Positions 11,320 through 22,872 of a stretch of 49,295 nucleotides of DNA are shown piece after piece (the first letter of the stretch is position 1; the number at the start of each line of letters is the position of its first letter). Both the position numbers and the translations under genes were made by a program. The DNA is from Apostichopus parvimensis. Its lineage: Eukaryota > Echinodermata > Holothuroidea > Aspidochirotida > Stichopodidae. The DNA lies in the NCBI GenBank assembly GCA_000934455.1, contig KN882933.1, forward strand, positions 57,494 to 106,788, in the 5' to 3' direction. The notes under the pieces are model-generated. The model ran no database searches. It had not been told where the DNA came from and was given only the letters and a program-made list of their open reading frames with translations.

Positions 11320-11705
11320 AAATCATGTATTCAGTTCCAAGAAAACGTGCATTTTGTTCCAAAAATCCTGTATTTAGTTCCGAAATCCTTTATTTAGTTC
11401 CGCAAAACCTGTATTTAGTTCCAAAAATCCTGTATTTATTTCCGGAAATCATGAAGTAGTTCGAAAATCATTAAGTAGTTCCGAAAATCCTTATTTTTTA
11501 TGTAGTTCCAAAAATAATTTATTTAGTTCCGAAAATAATTGATGTAGTTCCGAAAATATTTTATTTAGTTCCGAATATATTTTATATAGTTCCGAAAATC
11601 CTGTATCGAGTTCCGAAAATCCTTATTTAGTCCAAAAAAAAATCCTGTATTGAGTTCCGCGAATCCTTCATTTAGTTCCGAAAATCCTGTATTTTATTCC
11701 TTTAC
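11320..11705. repeat. Minisatellite, about 20-22-bp unit (AGTTCCGAAAATCCT core), U2
   Basis: Paralogue of 5155-5460 with more units and extra variants such as TAGTTCCGAAAATAATTGAT. Confidence 0.85.
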
Positions 11706-11795
11706 GAATCCAGTCAGCCTCAAAGAACGCAAGAAAATGATTTATGTAGTTCCGAATTACGATAATGTGGGTATCGAAAATATATATTGTTTCGT

Positions 11796-14700
11796 TTTTC
11801 AGTTCGAAACCAAATAACATTTTACATTGGCAAATTTCCTTACGAATATTTTACACGAGTGCAAATTGTTCGCATTGATAGTAGGTATAGTGGTTAAGTT
11901 GTCGTCTGCTTATAAAGGCTATACACTGAAAGCCCTCTAATGTACATATACAGGCCCGCATGTGTAGGCCTACAGTGCATCGATATATCAGATAAACCAG
12001 TTTTCTTCTGCCTGTATGGCATTATGGCTGTTAATTTGATTAACAATATAGCAGATAAGTTCCTGCTACTTTAATGAATAGCTGATAGAACGCACAAGGT
12101 GATAACGACATTGTGATTATCTGCATCAAGGAGGTATACTTACTCTGCCTAATCTAGCCTTGATGCGCTAAATCCGACCACTGCAAAAGAAAGGGGGAAA
12201 AAGAGAGATTAGCCTTTTATAACAATTTGGATGAAAGCATCGTGCAACAGACTGAACGAATACCCAAGTTCCGCCGTCAAAGAAGAGAGGACAAAAGAAA
12301 CGAAAAAACATGATAATTTGGTCTTATATTGATTATATTGTATTCACACCAATCGATTGTGACCGAAACTAAACCAACATTACCGTATCAGTCTGAATAA
12401 CCCTTAAGTTTAGTCTTATTGATCAGAATTTCTTTATTGGAATTTCCCTCTGAGGTCACGACAGATAACGGTGACTTATGGCACGATATGACCGTTAAGA
12501 CCGACAATGCCTGTATGGTGACGTCACACATTTTTCATGTGAAATATTTCTACTTTGAATTTAATGGGAACGAATCAAATATATATTAATTAATTGAGAT
12601 TGATTAATACTTCATGAAAGCTAAATTGAAACTTGCGGATACGGTCAAACTTAAATATATTTATTCCCGTATATATATACATTGTTCTCCTTTCAGTGAA
12701 AATGATATGAGAAAACGTTTTGGCTACTAGGTCATTTTTGGGAAGCAGTCAAACAAGCTTTTACTGAATTATAATGATGAATATACATACAAGGGACACA
12801 ACAATTTCTTTTTCAGTTCTCTCTCTCCTTTGGATGACGAAGAAATTTCGGATTCGGTCACAATGACGTCATTATCACAAACTGGTGCACTAAGTAACGC
12901 TTTAGTCATTTTTTCGTATTAACGTTATAATCGTGTATAGTCTCATAATTCATACGACTATTGACTTATGCTTTCATATGTGGATTTTTTCATTTTAAAA
13001 GAGAATGGTTGAGATTTATCATTTAAACAAATCTGGAGTAGCCTTCCTCATATAAAATTTGCTTCTTCTTTGTCATTGATGCAAATTTGTTCCTAACTGT
13101 GTTTTCTGGTCTGTTCTATGCATAAAAAAATATATATGGACTTTAATGTTTCTTAGTCCCAAAGATTTGCGATTATCAGTCTTAATCATTCATTGGTGAT
13201 CTCAATATTCCTGATGACTGGCAGGTTACGTAATAATATTTATGCAAATCGGGGTCATTCTTCTACAAGTGACTGCCGTGAAGGTATTACAGGCTTATTA
13301 GCAGTGCCGGATTACCCAATAAGAAGATGAGGCGAGGACCAAAGTGACCGGAGTTTCCCAGGCCAATTGTCTCAAGGTCAAGAGGGCCCATAGTTTTTCT
13401 AGGGTCCTTCGTGAATAATACTCGACAAGACATACCAAGTTTTGGATCTGCGGGAAATTCACTACAGTCGCTGTGAAGTTGGGGTGTAAGTATATGCGTT
13501 TATCGTAGCTTAAGGATAACTATTTGGTGTTTCATTTGCAAAGATTGATTCTTTAAACCAATGTCAAACGAGTTTTTCAAGATATTAAAAATGCAGGAGT
13601 CTAACAAAATATGTTTAGCTTTATTATTTGCGCGTAGAGAATGTTAAAGTTACAAATGCAGCAATCTTGTTCTTAACTATGTGTGAGTTAGTGGCTCTGC
13701 AAGACTTTTCATGGCAATCTGTGAGTATATATTCTCAATTTAAATTAAAGATATTTTAGGTTTTGGTTGAGTCATGTCACTTACAACGATAGGAAGCGTG
13801 CGATTGTGTTTTGATGTGATGGTATGCGTTCTGTTGTGTAGTGTTGTACGAACTATAATGTATGAAGAAGGCTATGTTGTTAAGGTCAAAAGTCACATGG
13901 TTAAATGTCAAGAGGAGAGAATCGACATAGTCAATGTATAATTGTATCAAGGTAAAAACCTTCACATGGCATTTGATTTCACTGATTGACAATGAGTGGT
14001 AATCTCCCTAGTGTTAAAAGTGTTAAAATGAACAAACGAATATGCAAATTTCACAATAATTTGATCACTGTTAAAAAGTGTAAAGTGCAAGTGTAAAAGT
14101 ATGATACTGGTGTCAGGACTCCCAGTCTAGCTTTGTTCATTGTAGCGTTCACAACATAAATATAGTCATGTTAACCGCCAGTACGGTATTGTCAGATTGC
14201 GTAGCTAATAATGAATTTGTTCATTTGATATCATTGTTTGCTGGCGATGAGATATGCAACTGAATGGGTTGCCCTCCTTTTTATGATGTAAACAACGTTG
14301 GGCTCGCCAATCCGCATACAGTTTTGATATATAGTTTTGGGGGCAGTATTGTCTATTTCATCGCTGATAGCAAAATTCTCTGTTCACTTGCTAAACAAGA
14401 AATACATAGCTAGAAAATTCAGCATTCCCTTTAATTACATGAATAATAATTATAATATCAACATTCATCATATTGTTGTGCATCCTTACTGCACGATATC
14501 CTATGTTTCAACCGAATATCAACCTTTATACAACATGAAAACATTGTCCTCAGCTAGGTGGGAATGTAGCTTTAGACTTTCAGTTTCAGTGCAGTATATA
14601 ATTAATAATTATAGTATTGTACGCCTGTTGCCGTGATGAATATCTCCCTGCTAGCACGATCTTACTGCATACACATAACACAGTTATATATTATATACTA

Positions 14701-17364
14701 AGGGTGTGTCTCAATTCTTTGAGGCACAAACAACATGTAGCCTTCGCCAGGTCTGTTCAAGCCAGCGAGTTTCTTGCTCTAGAGCTGACGAAGAGATATA
14801 ACTTCGACGCAAGAAAGTATTCTCGAAGATACTGCCCGTGTGTGAGAGGTTTCCATTCATTTTGAGATCTGGACAAGCAAACATGTAAGTTAACAATCAT
14901 TTCTGTTTTCCTAACAGTATCCTATAACTTACTGTAGCATGTCCATAGCCTATATGAGTCCACGTCATCAAGCTTAATGTTCACAGTGGACTGATATTCT
15001 GTATAGTCGCCATGATGCGCATACCTATTACCAGCGTATATATGCAGCAAAAAAGAGGGCCGGGGTAAGGATGGGACCACCGGAGCCATGGAATCGACCA
15101 CTCTATCGACCTCCTCACCCACCCTCGCCACCCCTGCCTCCCCCAGACAAATACACTTATTTAGAGGCCCCAACATATTACGATGTTAACAATATGGTAT
15201 GATATATCGTCCATGATAGGGACTATAAGAGTCCCTTAGCGAACTGAATACCTCATGAGTTGTGCTGAAAAGATCACCATAATCGTCTGGCCCCTGGTCC
15301 CAACGAGCTAACTCCGGCCCTGCGGAACGTTTATGTTGTTTCAAGTTAGAAATATTAACTGCTTATAGTATATTGGCACTCAATCAGATTATTAACATTT
15401 AAATATTGAAGCATCTTTATTTCAATTAGCTTCTTGTGTTGATGTTTCAATTGCTAATAATTTTGAAGAACAACTAACCAAGTATAAGTCAAATTAGAAA
15501 TTTATATGAACATTCTTCAAACTAAAACACGCTGCTCCATATTATAAATATTGAGAATTAATTAGTGAATTAATGCATACAAACGATACTTTTCAATACT
15601 TCAAATGTTTTACTTGATTATCATATGAATAGTATTCAAATACAAAATCATCAACCCATTCTTATGTTTATAGAATTTAAATCGGTCAAATCACTGTAAA
15701 TTCTACCATTCATTTTTCTGCAATATATAAGGTGGGTGCACTATAAGTAGCAGTATTTCAGCTACCAACTTATAATGCTTCCCAGCTGAATTATGCTGTC
15801 AGGTTGACAGCTAACTGCGCGAATACGTCGTATTATTCCATCGGTTACACAGAAAAGTGTTTACAGTAGTAATTGAAGGTTAAAGGTCAGCTCAGTCTAC
15901 ATTCCTATCTATGCCACAAACTAACTTGCCAAATATGAGAACTCAAGTTTAATTAGGTATGTTTTTAGCTCCTCTGCCTTTGGGTACTGTCGTCACATCT
16001 CAATCTCAATGTCGAATCAAGCTAGGTTGCAGACCAGTGGTAAATCATAAAAGGGATGCCTATGACTTTCTCAATCGTATTGATAATTCAATACCATTAG
16101 ACAGCAATACTTTGTCTTCGTTTTGATTATGATATAACTCTGTCTGGCCTCTTAAAGGTACCGGTATTAGTCATAATTAGTGGCAGTAGATGTATGTGGA
16201 CCAATAATATGAAATATAATGACACGGTACGTTAGAAAGGGTCTCTTTGGGAAGCAAGAGCCAACTTTACCAAGAGGACGGAAAATGTAATCTATGACAT
16301 CACAATCATGCTTGCACCGCCTAACATTTAGAGCCTCGCTTTAATTTTCAAATAGCTTTTTTCCCTCCAACTGTAAATGACATAAGTGTAGGCGTTGGTG
16401 ATAGTGATTCTTTGTAGTGTTTTTTTTTTTAATTTAAGAAAAATATGAAGAACATTTGAACTATTCTTTTAATAAATACAATCGCCCATCTCGTCTGCAG
16501 TCGTTTCTATGTCCGACTCTAGGACTCATCTAGTCCCAGTCCACGAAAACTTGGACTCAGGTCTGGACTGGTGTACTACATATCTGCTGGAAAAAATCTG
16601 AAAGTTGCATTTGATATGATTGATAAAAAGGAGAGTATGATAGTATTAGAAGGTTGGTAGACATATGTAAAAGTCTTTAAAGAAAATTGTAAAGGCACTC
16701 ACTTGTAAACGCATGCTTGAATGAAATCAAATAGTCAGTGACCATTTTGTTTTCTGTGTAAATCAAAGTAATGGTGTTCAAAAATCAATATGTAACCCCA
16801 TATAAAACAAACCACTCATACAAAACATGAATGAACTTGTTATTTTATCTGTTAGTCCACAGTAAAATAAGAACTTTGCTGCTCACTTGAAGTCAATGAC
16901 GACCACTCGACCAGCATTTGTTATGAGTTTGTTATTACCATGAAAGACAGTATGTTTACTCGGTAAAATTGATAATCATAATAACTTGATGAGTGTTGTG
17001 CAAATGGTTGATTACTAAATAGGTTCATGTTGGTAGTGAGTAACTCGCCTTTTGCTTGCAAAATGTTGAGAATCTATTGGAAAAACTTCTACATTTGGTT
17101 GAATTACGAGTGAATAACCCAAACACACACACAACCCAAATTTCTATACATGATTGGTAACACAATAATTTGAACATCAAAACATTTGTACAACATCGTT
17201 AATTGTCGTACAACGATTGCTATGTTGTAACGTGCTCCTGACAGATGTTAGTGGAAATGTTTCCATATTCCCGTTTTTCTTCTTCAAGGCGGATCGTGTT
17301 ATCTACGAAAATCCTTAGGAGGCAACCGAGAAAAGAGATGTGAAAGTTAGCTGCATTACAGACT
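11796..17364. other. Long non-coding interval
   Basis: AT-rich sequence with no frame that looks like a protein and no RNA gene I can recognise. Scattered donor-like GTAAGT/GTGAGT sites occur (for example near 13488 and 13722), so introns or UTR exons of a gene may lie here, but I cannot define them. Two stretches look like old DNA-transposon ends (about 13302-13410 and 15055-15320) and are discussed among the rejected calls. Confidence 0.5.
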
Positions 17365-17497
17365 ACAAGAAACGTCATGTAAGTATCACACATTCAGCAT
17401 ACTTATAGGTTTTTAAACTATATGATAAAGTTTGATGATATTTGTATCCGGATAATTCGATATCCTGTTAAATTGTATTTTGTTGTCTTTCTTGCAG

Positions 17498-17568
17498 ACT
17501 GGTCGGTATAACAAGATATCTCTTAAGTTTTATGAACATCCAGCTTCATTTTGCCGTCTGAAGAATAT
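17498..17568 (+). other. Candidate 71-nt exon, copy 1
   Basis: Preceded by a pyrimidine-rich acceptor (TTGTTGTCTTTCTTGCAG) and followed by a GTAAGT donor. The frame beginning ACT-GGT-CGG is open throughout (TGRYNKISLKFYEHPASF and onwards) but matches no family I know. It could equally be a 5' UTR exon, perhaps of the large GTPase gene that starts 6 kb downstream on the same strand. Confidence 0.35.
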
Positions 17569-18090
17569 GTAAGTATTTTTCTGTTGTTTCTATCTTAATT
17601 TGAGTTTCTTCTATTTTGACTGGAAAGATATTTGATAAATTTCAAATCTATCACAATTGTGATGGTATACAACGATATATCGTAAGGTAAACATGAACCT
17701 AAATATATCAGTCATAGTATTAGCCTGTAATGATTTTTCACCACGCGATCGTAAAAGCACATACATCATAACAATTATAGGCCTACCTATTTAAGTACAG
17801 TTTTAATGAAATATCGGAATGGATGCAATTAACTTCTTACATATTTCGTTAGTAGTTCCAAATTCATGTTATAAGAAAAGTGTGTCATAAATTTATTTTA
17901 TAACTCATAAGATAACTGATATCGTCATTAATATAAATGATATGAACAAGAACATGGGTCATTGGCATGGCTGTAGTATATATGATATGAAGGACATATA
18001 TTTAAAGAGATCCTCTACCGAATAAAGTGAAACGATCCACGGATACAACTTATCAAGGGTGCTAAAGGTTAAGTTTGTTTGATTGTAACC

Positions 18091-18112
18091 CGTACCATCG
18101 AGAGATGGTACG
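18091..18112. other. Perfect 9-bp hairpin with GAGA tetraloop, copy 1
   Basis: CGTACCATC-GAGA-GATGGTACG. The same 22 bases occur unchanged in the duplicated unit at 20395-20416, although flanking bases have diverged. The loop is of the GNRA type. Confidence 0.7.
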
Positions 18113-18290
18113 AATCTACCTTTGTTGTGTGATAAGTTTTCTAAAAGGTTCGTAAAACAAAACCAAAAGTAATTACTGATTGTTATCATTCCTGGTTGTA
18201 TTTCTATGACACTTTTAAATGAAAAGATAGCTTGATTGAAACGCCATGTGAGTATCATACAGTGCAGCACATTGTAGGTATTTAAAATAT

Positions 18291-19449
18291 GTACTATGTT
18301 GTAACAGCGCGTGTGGAGCGTATCTTCAATTTCAATTGATTATGCAATATAATTAATTAATATGATTTAATATGTGTTAAAATTGAGACATAGGCTTACT
18401 TTTTTAACATGTTTTGGCACTTCATGTATATGTTGCTATCAAATTATAACGACCTTGTTTACCGCATATATTTCTCTGCGAATTGAATCAGTCTTCTTCA
18501 AAACAAGCGCTATAACATTCATAACTTGTAAACTAATGGACAGTGAAACTGTTTGGTAATAAGCAAAAATCGTTGAAGTGTTTTGGATGAAAACTGCAGC
18601 AAAGCAACAGCAAATAACCCTAAGCACTCTTATGAATGTCACAACATTTTTTTTCGTTTACCTTAGGCCATAGTTGGGTTTTCAAACTTGTCAGGATAAT
18701 GGAGTTAAATATGACATTGTTTCAATTTGTATTACCTTATATTTTATATACTAGACAGACTTGCAACTTGTGATTCGGCTGTAGTTTAAATAATTTTGAT
18801 AGATCATTTTTCTTCGCAACTCACAGCTCCATACGTCGCCGACCTCCCCCCCCCCCCCTCTCTCCACACCTGCACCTGCACCTTCACCTTTCTCTCTCGC
18901 TCCCCAACCCTCTCTATGTCTCTCTTTACAGATGGGCTAACTCTAAATGACCTCATTCAGCAATTTAACCGACATGATCAGTTTTTAATCAGTGTTGATC
19001 TATAAAACCTTTTGACTAATTTTACAAATACGCCTATATGTGCGCATTAGTTCAGAGGGTAGATGTTACGTGTTAATTTGTTAACTTCAAGAATAGGGTT
19101 TGTAATATCAATTGCCTGTTAATTTCATGGTTGAGATTATTTATAGGTTAGAAGATGCGTAGTGTCCGTTAAGTTACCCAGCTTCTCTAATATTTACAAA
19201 CAAAAAGAGAGCAAGTACCTAAAATTGATAATATTAAATGAAAAGTTCAAGGGTTTCCTTATTGATCGTAAATGACCAGTACTACCACAACATTTACTCA
19301 ACTGTACTCTCTAGTGATTGAACGGTTTTGTAGATAAAGAGAAAATGTAACCTCACACACTGTAAAAATAACAGTCCGACCACTGATATGATGTCACATA
19401 TTCCCTTTGCCTTCATATATTATTTTATCACATCTTATTCTCAAGTTGT
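18291..19449. other. Non-coding interval with CT-rich tract
   Basis: No gene seen. A long C/T-rich tract (about 18845-18928) ends in TCTCTCTTTACAG, a strong-looking splice acceptor on the plus strand. The following open segment (DGLTLNDLIQQFNRHD and onwards) is short and unrecognised. With the PLE remnant to its right, this interval interrupts the second copy of the tandem unit. Confidence 0.45.
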
Positions 19450-19945
19450 TCAAAGCAGATTTTAAAAGACTTTTAATGACTCCAAGAAAAAAATCCTATT
19501 TAAATTTCTATACAACAGTAACACGTGTATATATAGTTTGCCCTCTTTGCAAAGTACACAGTAGAAAATGTAAATAACATTAATAGAATCACAAGAGAGG
19601 GAAGGGGGTGTTAGTCTATAGTCAACATTGGGAATTTCATCTCGGTGCCTGGGGTAATATGGGGGCATATTTGGCATCGGGGTTTATCGCAACAGAAATT
19701 GCCTGCGGAGGTGGAAACTGAGTAAGGATGTCTGGAGGAAGTGAGTAGAAATCTAAGGTTGGGGGGTTGACAAAAGGCTAGCATGGTGGAACCTTAAACG
19801 ATTCTCCTACAGTCTGATCGCCTTGGAATACAGCAAATTCCTGTTTAATAGAGCTCATCAAGGAATGGATGAGAGGGTTGTAACTGGTAACAAAGGGAAT
19901 GCCTTTGTTTGGACTTTTAGACTGCAAGGGATAATTTTTTTTTAA
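19450..19945 (-). mobile_element. Decayed Penelope-like element, different family
   Basis: Minus-strand fragments in several frames spell a PLE C-terminal region: GIPFVTSYNP, PPNLRFLL, NFCCDKPRCQICPHI (the pre-endonuclease Cys/His cluster), then CDSINVIYIFYCVLCKEG, the start of a GIY-YIG module. The order matches PLEs, but the sequence differs clearly from copies A-D. Stops and frame changes throughout mean it is dead. Confidence 0.7.
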
Positions 19946-20032
19946 ATACATCATTGTGTAATTGTGATTCGTATCCGAATATTTTGTTCTCATATTACAA
20001 AGAAAAAATGTTTTTTTTTGTCTTTCTTGCAG

Positions 20033-20103
20033 CCTGGTCGGTATAACAAGGTATATCTCAAGATTTATGAATATCCTACTTAATTTTGCCGCCTGAAAAA
20101 TAC
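20033..20103 (+). other. Candidate 71-nt exon, copy 2 (stop-containing)
   Basis: Same length and boundaries as the exon-like segment at 17498-17568 (acceptor TCTTTCTTGCAG, donor GTCAGT). In the frame open in copy 1 it has a TAA. So either it is a relic or the exon is not translated. Confidence 0.3.
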
Positions 20104-20394
20104 GTCAGTATTTTTTTCTATCCTGATTTTTGTTGATTCTAGTTTGAATGGAAAGAAAGTTGATACATATTTAAACCTATCACAATTTCTGATGGTATAC
20201 AGTATAAAACGATATTACGTACATAGGAAAGTAATGACCTAAATATATCAATTACAGTATTAGACTGTCATGATATTTGATCATGCGATTGTAACAGCAC
20301 ATATTCATAACGATTGTAAAACACCCAAAGTGAAAACGATCCACGGATAAAACTAATCAAGGGTACTAAAGGTTAAGTTTGTGTGTCTGTAACT

Positions 20395-20416
20395 CGTACC
20401 ATCGAGAGATGGTACG
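20395..20416. other. Perfect 9-bp hairpin with GAGA tetraloop, copy 2
   Basis: Identical in all 22 positions to 18091-18112. Confidence 0.7.
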
Positions 20417-20545
20417 TGTCTAACATGCTGTATGATAACTTTCTCAAGGGTTCGAAAAGCAAATAAAAAACAAGTACTTACTAACTGTTAATCATTCCTG
20501 GTTAAATTTCAATGACAATCTTAAATTTTGGGAAATGGCCTTTGT

Positions 20546-21287
20546 AACAAGTGAGGGTAGTCAGTTTAGGCTACTGGGTTATTTAGTGCAAAACAAAAAC
20601 TTGAAAAATTGGACACCTTAAAGCTATTATAGAAACATTAGTAATTTTCTAATTTTGTATCCCTTACCAAAAGGAAATATGAATATATGCGGTGGTGATA
20701 GTGTGTGTGTGTGTATATGTTACATCAGCTTGTGAACACGGTAACTCCATGGTGTATAAACTTCATACTAAGTATATGGATCCGACTATTGAGTACAAGA
20801 ACCTAACTCTTTTCTGTGAAAGTCAAAGGTCATCTGATTTAAAATTAGTCAAAGGCTTAAAACCTTGGAAACACGATAACTTCAAAAGTACATCTTTGTT
20901 TTACTTCATACTAACTATGATTTAGCTTGGTTAGTACAAAAATCACATTGAAATTGGTAAATGTCAAAGGTAACATGAGGTCACCAAGCAGAAAAGGGTC
21001 TGAAATAGTTGTAAAAATTTGCTTATACGAAGAGCAGCTGTGCCTATAATTTACACTGAAAGACTATTCTCTCAGGATAGTGAAACATTTTGGAATAAAA
21101 AGTCTGTATTGTAAAATCCTTACCAGTGAATCAATTGGTTCTAGCCCTCAAGTGAGTGCTACAAACAAGACTTGGAAATATGTAGTTTTCACTTAATTCT
21201 ATTGAACTTACTTGCTCTACATTAGTCAGATAAATTAGTGGAATTCAGTGAAATTTCAAGGAATGACAAGGAGAACAATCTTTTGAT
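20546..21287. other. Non-coding interval
   Basis: No gene seen. Contains a short GT microsatellite at about 20700-20715. Confidence 0.5.
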
Positions 21288-21747
21288 TATATTTGCAGTG
21301 GCGACAGCCCCCCCCCCCCTCCATGAAAGCTTGTCGCCCCCCAGTCGCCCTCCCACTGGGATTTTGGGTGTCGAAAAAAATAACATGTGCGAAAAATATA
21401 TCATTGGTCTGAATGGTCTCGAATCTCCATGATGACCGCTCATGAACGACCCTTCGACCGCGGACCGGCAGTAGGCTAAAGTTGCTGAAAAACCGGACGT
21501 GACATAGCGCATAGGCCGAGTTTTCACTTCTGGGACGTACCTTGATGCTCTAAAGGATAGTGAGAAAACTTTAGAGCAGCTTACAAGCATGGGGGTCAAT
21601 CCTGGGGGGAGGGGGACGGGGGGACACGTCCCCCACATTTCGATGGGTGGGGGACACACTATCAAATGTCCCCCCACCCCCACACATTTTAGTGTCGTGG
21701 CTCTATTTGGTTAGGGCTTACACATCTCGGGATTCATATCATCGAAT

Positions 21748-22465
21748 ATTAGATAACATTTAATCGGGATTTTTAGATATCTTAAATTGTTTCTTATTTT
21801 AGATATCTAAAATTCTATTTCAGATATCTAAAATTAAGTTCGAGATATCTTAAATTTTATTCGAGATATCTGAAATTTTATTTCAGATATCTGAAATTGA
21901 ATTCGAGATATCTAAAATAGATTTCGAGATATCTGAAATTCTAATTCAGATATCTGAAATTGAATTCGAGATATCTGAAATTGAATTCGAGATATCTGAA
22001 ATTGAATTCGAGATATCCGAAATTAAATTCGAGATATCTGAAATTCTATTTCAGATATCTGAAATTGAATTCGAGATATCTCAAATTCTATTTCAGATAT
22101 CTGAAATTGAAATCGAGATATCTGAAATTGAATTCGAGATATCTGTAATTCTAATTCGAGATATCTGAAATTGAATTCTAGATATCTGAAATGCATATGC
22201 ATAAATTCCCGATTAAATGTTAAAATGGCTCGTATGGAAAGCCATTTTAACATTTAATCGGGAATTTTCAGATATCTGAAATTGAATTCGAGATATCTGT
22301 TATTGAATTCGAGATATCTGAAATTCTATATATTCCAGATATCTAAAATTGAATTCGAGATATCTGCAATCGAATTCGAGATATCTGCAATTGAATTCGA
22401 GATATCTGCAATTCTATTTCAAATATCTGAAATTGAACTCGAGATATCTGAAATTCTATTTGCAG
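21748..22465. repeat. Palindrome-rich 21-bp minisatellite (GAATTCGAGATATCTGAAATT)
   Basis: Some thirty tandem units, many carrying both GAATTC (EcoRI) and GATATC (EcoRV). The second unit type has CTATTTCAGATATCTGAAATT. Because the unit is nearly self-complementary, both strands give repetitive open frames (NSRYLKL-like, FEISEIE-like) that are not genes. The array is bounded on the left by AACATTTAATCGGGA (21749) and split by an inverted copy pair of that motif at 22203-22267. Confidence 0.9.
22203..22267. repeat. Perfect 28-bp inverted repeat, 9-nt loop
   Basis: Left arm 22203-22230 and right arm 22240-22267 are exact reverse complements (arm contains CCCGATTAAATGTTAAAATG), loop CGTATGGAA. 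Located in the middle of the minisatellite; the 15-bp part AACATTTAATCGGGA also starts the array at 21749. Confidence 0.92.
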
Positions 22466-22872
22466 ATTTCCTGAGTGACGAATTTGTAATTTTCTTCCGA
22501 AATCACGCAACTAGATGGCTGCTATCCAGCCTGGCAAGTGCCATCTCCAGCGATCTGGCAGGTATTGAAATCTGAAATTTTCTTGTTACGCGGAGCTCCA
22601 ACCGATGGTGGCGCTCCGCTTAGATAGTACTTGTGGCCGGAATACTCGAATCGATTACGCCCCTCCCCCCCCCCAGCGTTTCAAATCGGATTGACGCCCC
22701 TGCTTACAAGGCCTGCGAAGTGTCATTCCCGACGATGAAGGAGGCCTTTTTAGCTAAAAATTTTGGGAAGGCTGCGCGCCAACCCATGGTGGCGCTCTGC
22801 TTAGATAGTAACAAGACGCCCTCCAGCGCCCCCCTCTACTGAAAAAATCCTGGCTACGCCACTGTATATTTG

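Larger units (their letters stand above)
9736..11795. other. Duplicated unique block U2 (paralogue of 3621-5551)
   Basis: Second copy of the unique block. It keeps the minus-strand donors (GTAAGT at 9821-9816 and 11095-11090), the YY1-like AAAATGGCG (11211-11219), the palindrome and the minisatellite. Its right end runs on into unrelated sequence after ATATATTGTTTCGT (about 11795), whereas U1 ends there by joining PLE copy B. An open minus-strand segment at 10459-10091 has no recognisable domain and is disrupted in U1. I do not call a gene. Confidence 0.7.
17365..18290 (+). repeat. Diverged tandem duplication, unit A
   Basis: This roughly 870-bp unit is followed at about 18232 by the start of a second unit (GAAACGCCATGTGAGTATCA versus GAAACGTCATGTAAGTATCA at about 17368). 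The rest of the second unit reappears at 19965-20545 after a 1.7-kb interruption. Contains the 71-nt exon-like segment and a conserved hairpin. Confidence 0.7.
19965..20545 (+). repeat. Diverged tandem duplication, unit B
   Basis: Homologous to 17440-18215: the same acceptor, exon-like segment, and downstream sequence including the hairpin, with many substitutions and indels. Confidence 0.75.
21296..22864. mobile_element. 1569-bp hAT-like non-autonomous DNA transposon
   Basis: Flanked by a perfect 8-bp target duplication TATATTTG (21288-21295 and 22865-22872). The termini are CAGTGGCG (left) and its complement (right, CGCCACTG ending at 22864); the match weakens beyond these 8 bases (ACAGCC versus TAGCCAGG). 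CAGTGGCG ends with 8-bp duplications are the hAT pattern. No transposase frame is visible. The interior contains G/C-homopolymer-rich segments, a long palindromic minisatellite, and a diverged internal repeat (about 22590-22625 versus 22780-22812, GATGGTGGCGCTCCGCTTAG type). Confidence 0.8.

Noticed and set aside
13302..13410. hAT-like remnant starting CAGTGCCGGATTACCC
   Set aside because: Only one end is recognisable and no opposite terminus or target duplication was found.
15055..15320. MITE with ends AGGGCCGGGGTAAG and its near-complement
   Set aside because: Ends match imperfectly, no target duplication is visible, and no second copy lies in the window.
21960..22575. Repetitive proteins (NSRYLKL or FEISEIE repeats), or a CRISPR-like array
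   Set aside because: Unit is a 21-bp self-complementary minisatellite without unique spacers. Frames on both strands come from the palindromic unit.
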